This document shows, piece after piece, positions 59,721 to 64,000 of a DNA stretch of 64,000 bases. Numbering within the stretch: position 1 is the stretch's first letter; each line of letters starts with the position of its first letter. Source of the DNA: Rhodocyclaceae bacterium (lineage in GTDB: Bacteria; Pseudomonadota; Gammaproteobacteria; Burkholderiales; Rhodocyclaceae). Below the pieces are notes generated by a model. The model saw only the letters and a program-made list of their open reading frames with translations, had not been told where the DNA came from and ran no database searches. The stretch covers positions 1-64,000 of the forward strand of contig JAGWTC010000011.1 in NCBI GenBank assembly GCA_028869135.1, read 5' to 3'. Made by a program: the position numbers and the translations under genes.

Positions 59721-60728
59721 TTAGCCGATCTGCGCCGCGTTCCTGAATGGCTCGGCACCCGTCTTGCCCAGTTTGGGAATGGTCGGCAGGTAGTCAAGCG
59801 CTAGCGCCTTCGAGGTCTTGCGCGTGAAGTCCATGAAGCCCTTGGCTGCCGCCGGCAACTGCTTGCCGACCGGGTAGACGAACATCCAGTCGTGCTCGAC
59901 CGGGAAACCCTGCACATCCAGTATTTCCAGCTTGTCGTGGTTCACGTTGAGGCCCAGTGTGTAACGCGACATGATGGAAACGCCCAGTCCGGCCATGATG
60001 GCTTCGCGAATAGCTTCGTTAGTGGACATTTCCATGCGGATATTGGGCTCGCAATCGTGGTTGCGAAAAATTTCCAGTGCGACCTTGCGCGTGCCCGAGC
60101 CCTGTTCGCGAATGATGAAGGGCTCCTTGGCAAACTCCTCGAAGGGAATGTTCTTCCTGCCCGTCAGCGGGTGGCCCATCGGTGCAAATGCCACCATGGG
60201 ATTGGGCAGGATGCGCTGGGTCACCACATCGTGTTCGGATGCGGTCGGCGGGTTGGCGAAGATATAGAGATCGTCCAGATTCTGGCCGAGACGTTCGAGC
60301 AGCCCTTCGCGATTGTGGATCTGCAGCGAAACTTCGACGTCCGGAAAGTGGGTGACGAATTCGCTAAGCAGGCGGGGGGCGAAGTACTTGGCGGTGGTGC
60401 TGACGGCAATCCGCAGGCGGCCGCTATGCACATCGTGGATGCTGGTTAGTTTGCCATCCAGTACGCGCAGCGTGCCAAATAGCTCCTGGCAGGCCGAGTA
60501 GAGCAGGGTGCCGGCTTCGGTCAGATAAATGCGCTTGCCGATCTGTTCGATCAATGGCGTGCCTATCGTTTCAGTCAGCTTCTTCATCTGGACCGAAACG
60601 GTCGGTTGCGCCATGTACAGCTCTTCGCCGGCCTTGGTGAAGTTGCCTAGGCGGGCGACGGCTTCAAATACGCTGAGTTGGGGGAGCATGCCGTGCTTGA
60701 GGAAGCGACGGATATTTGCCTGGGACAT
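59721..60728 (-). CDS. LysR family regulator (CbbR-like subgroup)
   Basis: A 335-residue LysR regulator. The DNA-binding part (MLPQLSVFEAVARLGNFTKAG; AQPTVSVQMKKL) and the segment EQIGKRIYLTEAG resemble CbbR-type regulators, but no Calvin cycle genes are in the window. ATG 60728 has AAAGG seven bases upstream; ATG 60734 is also possible. It lies upstream of a long intergenic region and is divergent from the TerC fusion gene, which it may regulate. Confidence 0.85.
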   Translation of the reverse strand: MSQANIRRFLKHGMLPQLSVFEAVARLGNFTKAGEELYMAQPTVSVQMKKLTETIGTPLIEQIGKRIYLTEAGTLLYSACQELFGTLRVLDGKLTSIHDVHSGRLRIAVSTTAKYFAPRLLSEFVTHFPDVEVSLQIHNREGLLERLGQNLDDLYIFANPPTASEHDVVTQRILPNPMVAFAPMGHPLTGRKNIPFEEFAKEPFIIREQGSGTRKVALEIFRNHDCEPNIRMEMSTNEAIREAIMAGLGVSIMSRYTLGLNVNHDKLEILDVQGFPVEHDWMFVYPVGKQLPAAAKGFMDFTRKTSKALALDYLPTIPKLGKTGAEPFRNAAQIG

Positions 60729-61072
60729 TTCCATACCTTTCGATGTAAGCGCATCAAACTTCGCCGAGGCGAAGGGGACCATTTCCCCAGCCAAGCAAAA
60801 TCAATGAGCCAAAGATCTCGCCTGGACAGGCAAAGGTCTCGCTTACAACGATGCATTCCATTTAAAGGAACGCGGTTGCCAACGGTGCCGAGGATTGCTC
60901 CTGAATTGACGACCCCATTGCGACGGTATTACCCGCGGAAGCTACTCCCCTTTGAGGGGTGTGCACGACTTGCGCCCTGCACAGACTTCATTAAAACACA
61001 CAATGATTTGAATCACAAATTTTTTGATTTTGTGACAGGCGCCGGCCGGCACTGTAATAAATAGAACAATAG

Positions 61073-61100
61073 GTAATCAAGTCGATTACTAAATGTAATC
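61073..61100. repeat. Phased GTAATC repeats
   Basis: GTAATC (61073), GATTAC (61084, inverted) and GTAATC (61095) are spaced 11 bases apart, about one helix turn. A preceding TCACAAA/TTTGTGA inverted repeat lies at 61013-61035. They may bind a regulator of one of the divergent genes. Confidence 0.35.
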
Positions 61101-61217
61101 GTATGAAATAGTTCGTAATTTTGACCATTCCAAATCTTCATTTCCATAATTCTTACAGGAAATTAATAATTGAAACGTGCCGAGGGAATTCGGCATTGCC
61201 GGTAAAAACAGTAGGCC

Positions 61218-61347
61218 GGTATGAGTTGGGGAGTAGCTTCAGTAGTGAAGTTTAACTGCTAGCGATGTTGTCGACAGCACGGGACATGAGTCCCCGGTGA
61301 CATCGGTGCCTCTGGATGCATGGAGACACAAGCGAGACCAGGGTTGC
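61218..61347 (+). promoter_or_regulatory. yybP-ykoY (manganese) riboswitch
   Basis: Two consensus parts of the yybP-ykoY element are present in order: GGGGAGTAGC (61228-61237) and GCGAGACCA (61332-61340), with pairing segments CGATGT/ACATCG and CGGGAC/GTCCCCG between. It lies 70 bases before the TerC fusion gene, as is typical upstream of Mn2+ exporters such as mntP and alx. Binding of Mn2+ should raise expression. Confidence 0.85.
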
Positions 61348-61415
61348 GGCGGCTTCGAGCTTGCTGCGATTTGGCCGTCGTTTGTTGTTCAACTTTCCTA
61401 GAGGAGGAATGTTAA

Positions 61416-62681
61416 ATGGAAGTACTATCCGCCGAGTTTTTCTCGTCCTTGCTGGCCATCATGATGGTCAATCTGGTGCTGTCGGGTGATAACGCCATCG
61501 TTATCGCACTGGCCGCACGCAATCTGCCTGATTCGGTACGCGGCAAGGCCGTCGTCTGGGGCACGTTCGGCGCCGTTGCCGTTCGCGTCATTATGACCCT
61601 CGTGGTCGTCTATCTGCTTGAACTTCCCGGCTTGCGTTTCCTTGGTGGCGTCGCGCTGCTCTGGATCGCCTACAAGCTTCTGGCTGATACCGACGGCGAC
61701 TCGCATGAGGTCGAAGCATCCGGCAGTTTCTGGGGTGCGATGAAGACCATCGTTATCGCCGATGCGGTCATGGGCCTGGACAACGTGCTGGCCGTTGCCG
61801 GCGCCGCCAAGGGCGACATGACCCTGATCATTGTCGGTCTGATCCTGAGCATCCCGATCGTTGTCTGGGGTAGCCACATGATCATGAAGGCTGTCGAGCG
61901 CTTCCCCATCATCATCTACATCGGTGGTGGTGTGCTGGCCTGGACTGCCGCTGCGATGATGGTGCATGAGCCGTTTGTCGAGCCGTACCTCAAGGCTTAC
62001 CCCTGGTTGTCGGTTACGCTGCATCTGGTGTGCTTGGTTGGTGTTCTGGCAGGTGGTTTTCTGGCGGGCAGTGCCTCGGCGCGTGCAAATGTTGCTGAAC
62101 ATCTGCGCAAGTCGATCACGTCGTCCAAGGAAGCTCCCAGCGCGATTGCTGCAAGCAAAGGAGAAAATGCCATGGTCAAGGTACTCGTCCCCGTTGATGG
62201 TTCCTCCAACTCCCTGCTGGCTGTGCGCCAGGTTGTGAACCGCTTCACCGCGAATTCGTCGATGGAAGTGCATCTGCTGCACGTGCGTACGCCGCTGCCG
62301 CAGTACATCGCCCAGTTCATCAAGCGCAAGGATCGCGAGAAGTTCCATCGCGAAGAAGCCGAAGCCGTCATGCAGTCGGCGCGCGATCTGCTGAATCAGC
62401 ATGGCGTGCCGCATGCCGTGCATATCGAGCTCGGCGACAAGGCTGGCGTGATCCACAAGGTGGCGCAGCGTCTGCATGTCGACCAGATCATTATGGGCAT
62501 CTCGCGCAAGAACTCGCTGACCCGCCTGCTTGAGGACTCAGTCACCAACCGCGTGCTCGAAATCGCCCAGGTACCGGTGGAGGTCGTCGCCGGTGGCGAA
62601 GTCTCGAAGTTCGAGAAGTACGGCGTGCCGGCAGGTATCGCCGCAGCCGTGGCGCTGCTGGTGTTCGTCGCCGCCGACTAA
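61416..62681 (+). CDS. TerC family protein fused to a universal stress protein domain
   Basis: A 421-residue fusion. Residues 1 to about 225 are a TerC/Alx membrane domain with seven or more spans and the conserved SGDNAIVIALAARNLP and ADAVMGLDNVLAVA segments, thought to export Mn2+. Residues about 253-400 are a UspA fold starting MVKVLVPVDGS and followed by a last membrane span (GIAAAVALLVFV). An AAGGAG site nine bases before the internal ATG 62172 could start a separate USP product. A Mn2+ riboswitch controls it. It ends with a strong terminator. Confidence 0.9.
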   Translation: MEVLSAEFFSSLLAIMMVNLVLSGDNAIVIALAARNLPDSVRGKAVVWGTFGAVAVRVIMTLVVVYLLELPGLRFLGGVALLWIAYKLLADTDGDSHEVEASGSFWGAMKTIVIADAVMGLDNVLAVAGAAKGDMTLIIVGLILSIPIVVWGSHMIMKAVERFPIIIYIGGGVLAWTAAAMMVHEPFVEPYLKAYPWLSVTLHLVCLVGVLAGGFLAGSASARANVAEHLRKSITSSKEAPSAIAASKGENAMVKVLVPVDGSSNSLLAVRQVVNRFTANSSMEVHLLHVRTPLPQYIAQFIKRKDREKFHREEAEAVMQSARDLLNQHGVPHAVHIELGDKAGVIHKVAQRLHVDQIIMGISRKNSLTRLLEDSVTNRVLEIAQVPVEVVAGGEVSKFEKYGVPAGIAAAVALLVFVAAD

Positions 62682-62704
62682 GCGCGCTTCGATCGCCAAA
62701 CTTG

Positions 62705-62731
62705 AAGGCCCGGCATTGCCGGGCCTTTTTC
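62705..62731 (+). terminator. Intrinsic terminator after the TerC-USP gene
   Basis: AAGGCCCGGC (62705-62714) and GCCGGGCCTT (62718-62727) form a perfect 10-bp stem with loop ATT, followed by TTT. Confidence 0.93.
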
Positions 62732-62884
62732 ATTGCCGATTCGAAAGGAGAGGGAAACGCAGTGTCGCCACGGGCCGCCCTGGCCGAGGCAAGCCACTGT
62801 TCGGCAAGGCCTGGCAGGGTGTGCCGAAGGCGCAGATGCTCCCGCCTTGTCTGGCGCTTTCCCTTAAAAACGGTGCGAAGTGCA

Positions 62885-62914
62885 ATAAAAAACCCCGCCG
62901 TCAAGGCGGGGTTT
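62885..62914 (-). terminator. Intrinsic terminator of the phoH-type gene
   Basis: AACCCCGCC (62891-62899) and GGCGGGGTT (62905-62913) pair; on the minus strand a T-rich tract (TTTTTTATT) follows, so it ends the phoH transcript. With T's also on the plus side it may act in both directions. The 62732-62884 sequence between the two terminators holds no gene. Confidence 0.85.
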
Positions 62915-62936
62915 TGCGTGGGCAGCCTTGCGGGGC

Positions 62937-64000
62937 TTACAGCGTTTCCGCTGCATGATCCGCCAGACGTGAACGCTCGCCGCGTTGCAGGGTGATATGG
63001 CCCGAGTGCGGCCAACCCTTGAAGCGGTCCACGACATAGGTCAGGCCGGAGCTGCCTTCGGTCAGGTAGGGCGTGTCGATCTGCGCGATATTGCCCAGGC
63101 ACACCACCTTGGTGCCGGGGCCGGCGCGAGTGATCAGCGTCTTCATCTGCTTGGGCGTGAGGTTCTGCGCCTCGTCGATGATCAGGTATTTGTTGATGAA
63201 GGTGCGGCCGCGCATGAAGTTCAGCGACTTGATCTTGATGCGGCTGCGGATCAGATCCATGGTCGCGGCGCGCCCCCAGTCGCCACCGTAGCTGCCGGCC
63301 TGGGCGCCGCCGTGTGCGGCATCGACATCGGCAGGCTTGTTGAGCACGTCGAGATTGTCTTCGAGTGCTCCCATCCACGGTGTCATCTTTTCCTCTTCGG
63401 TGCCCGGCAGGAAGCCGATGTCTTCACCGACCGGTACGGTGACACGGGTGATGATGACTTCGGAGTAGCGTTTTGTCTCAAGCACCTGAGTCAGGCTGGC
63501 GGCCAGCGTCAGCAGCGTCTTGCCGGTGCCGGCCTGGCCGAGCAGGGTGACGAAGTCGATCTCGGGATCCATCAGCAGATTGAGCGCGAAGTTCTGCTCG
63601 CGATTGCGCGCGGTGATGCCCCAGACGGCGTTCTTGCTGTGCGAGTAATCGACCAGGGTCTTGAGGACGGCCGTCTTGCCATTGATCTCCTGCACGATGG
63701 CATTGAACGGACGCTCATTGGGGTCCGGGCTATCCATGTGCACATATTCGTTGACCAGAAGGTCGGGAATCAGCGGGCCGGTGACGCGGTAGAGGTTGCG
63801 GCCTTCCTCTTTCCACGATTCCATGCCCTTGGCGTGCTTTTCCCAGAAGTCGGCGGGCAGCTCCAGCGAGCCGGTGTAGAGCAGGTCGGTGTCTTCGAGC
63901 ACCTTGTCGTTGAAATAATCCTGCGCGTACAGGCCCAGGGTGCGGGCCTTGATGCGCATATTGATGTCCTTGGACACCAGGATGACTTCACGCTTGGGAA
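62937..64000 (-). CDS. PhoH family ATPase with N-terminal PIN domain (partial)
   Basis: The gene runs off the right edge of the window: the frame stays open through 64000, where the N-terminal PIN-type ribonuclease domain (REVILVSKDINMRIKARTLG) begins. The PhoH domain has Walker A GQAGTGKT, the FINKYLIIDEAQNL Walker B region, and a C-terminal motif (GERSRLADHAAETL). This layout is PhoH2/YlaK-like, an RNA helicase-ribonuclease. It ends 22 bases before the terminator. The missing part may be about 100 residues. Confidence 0.9.
   Translation of the reverse strand, partial: PKREVILVSKDINMRIKARTLGLYAQDYFNDKVLEDTDLLYTGSLELPADFWEKHAKGMESWKEEGRNLYRVTGPLIPDLLVNEYVHMDSPDPNERPFNAIVQEINGKTAVLKTLVDYSHSKNAVWGITARNREQNFALNLLMDPEIDFVTLLGQAGTGKTLLTLAASLTQVLETKRYSEVIITRVTVPVGEDIGFLPGTEEEKMTPWMGALEDNLDVLNKPADVDAAHGGAQAGSYGGDWGRAATMDLIRSRIKIKSLNFMRGRTFINKYLIIDEAQNLTPKQMKTLITRAGPGTKVVCLGNIAQIDTPYLTEGSSGLTYVVDRFKGWPHSGHITLQRGERSRLADHAAETL

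Larger units (their letters stand above)
60729..61415. other. 687-base intergenic region between LysR and TerC-USP
   Basis: No gene is seen. It is AT-rich in 60990-61170, holds TCACAAA...TTTGTGA (61013-61035) and phased GTAATC repeats (61073-61100), then the yybP-ykoY riboswitch (61218-61347). Confidence 0.6.

Noticed and set aside
62732-62884. Coding sequence between the TerC and phoH terminators
   Set aside because: Only short unsupported frames; two terminators flank it and no ribosome site is seen.

Overview
The window looks like chromosome from a GC-rich betaproteobacterium, most likely Rhodocyclales or a near relative. Three gene orders support this: petABC-sspA-sspB, rpsF-priB-rpsR-rplI, and ppk divergent from ppx followed by an mla-type lipid transport operon. 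Most of it is ordinary, tightly packed core genome. It is interrupted by one small integrated element and one accessory metal-acquisition locus. The organism assignment is an inference from gene order and protein resemblance, not a database match.

Layout. Bases 1-957 hold a possible integron gene cassette: a small RanBP2-type zinc-finger membrane protein followed by an attC-like palindrome. Bases 958-13297 carry mtfA, relA, a diguanylate cyclase, ppk, ppx and a STAS-MlaE/MlaF/MlaD/lipoprotein transporter. Bases 13683-18713 carry an acyl-CoA dehydrogenase, phosphoketolase, a MOSC protein and a DUF6494-like protein. Bases 19059-28419 carry an unknown lipoprotein, comEC, a hydrolase, the 4.5S (SRP) RNA, dnaX-ybaB-recR and a CoA-transferase. 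Bases 28566-32694 encode the cytochrome bc1 complex, SspA and SspB.

Bases 32936-39293 are a roughly 6.3-kb integrated element at tRNA-Arg(CCT). It is bounded by att direct repeats and has a P4-type integrase with candidate arm sites, AlpA, winged-helix genes, and a lambda O/P-like initiator and loader pair with five 18-bp iterons inside the initiator gene. It carries one phage structural gene, a baseplate hub homologue, and no capsid or packaging genes. It resembles a phage satellite or a reduced prophage that replicates itself.

Bases 39452-45491 return to core genes: peroxiredoxin, Uup, a FliD-C-like protein, an HDOD protein and the S6/PriB/S18/L9 operon. Bases 45598-54715 are the most unusual accessory locus: an HTH-only ModE-like protein facing a minus-strand directon of TonB-dependent receptor, solute-binding protein, di-heme oxidoreductase, molybdopterin-fold protein, NifQ-like protein and ModABC. 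A near-consensus ModE box with the exact 6-nt spacer lies before the receptor, and a weaker one lies before modA. This suggests that outer-membrane uptake, periplasmic redox chemistry and cytoplasmic molybdate import are controlled together.

Bases 54830-58029 hold a LysR regulator, an NAD-dependent metal-independent formate dehydrogenase, an orphan FdsD-like delta subunit and a small unknown protein. Bases 58032-64000 hold a DnaA-box-like cluster before dnaB, a LysR regulator, a yybP-ykoY (Mn2+) riboswitch upstream of a TerC-universal stress protein fusion, and a PhoH-family ATPase that runs off the right edge.
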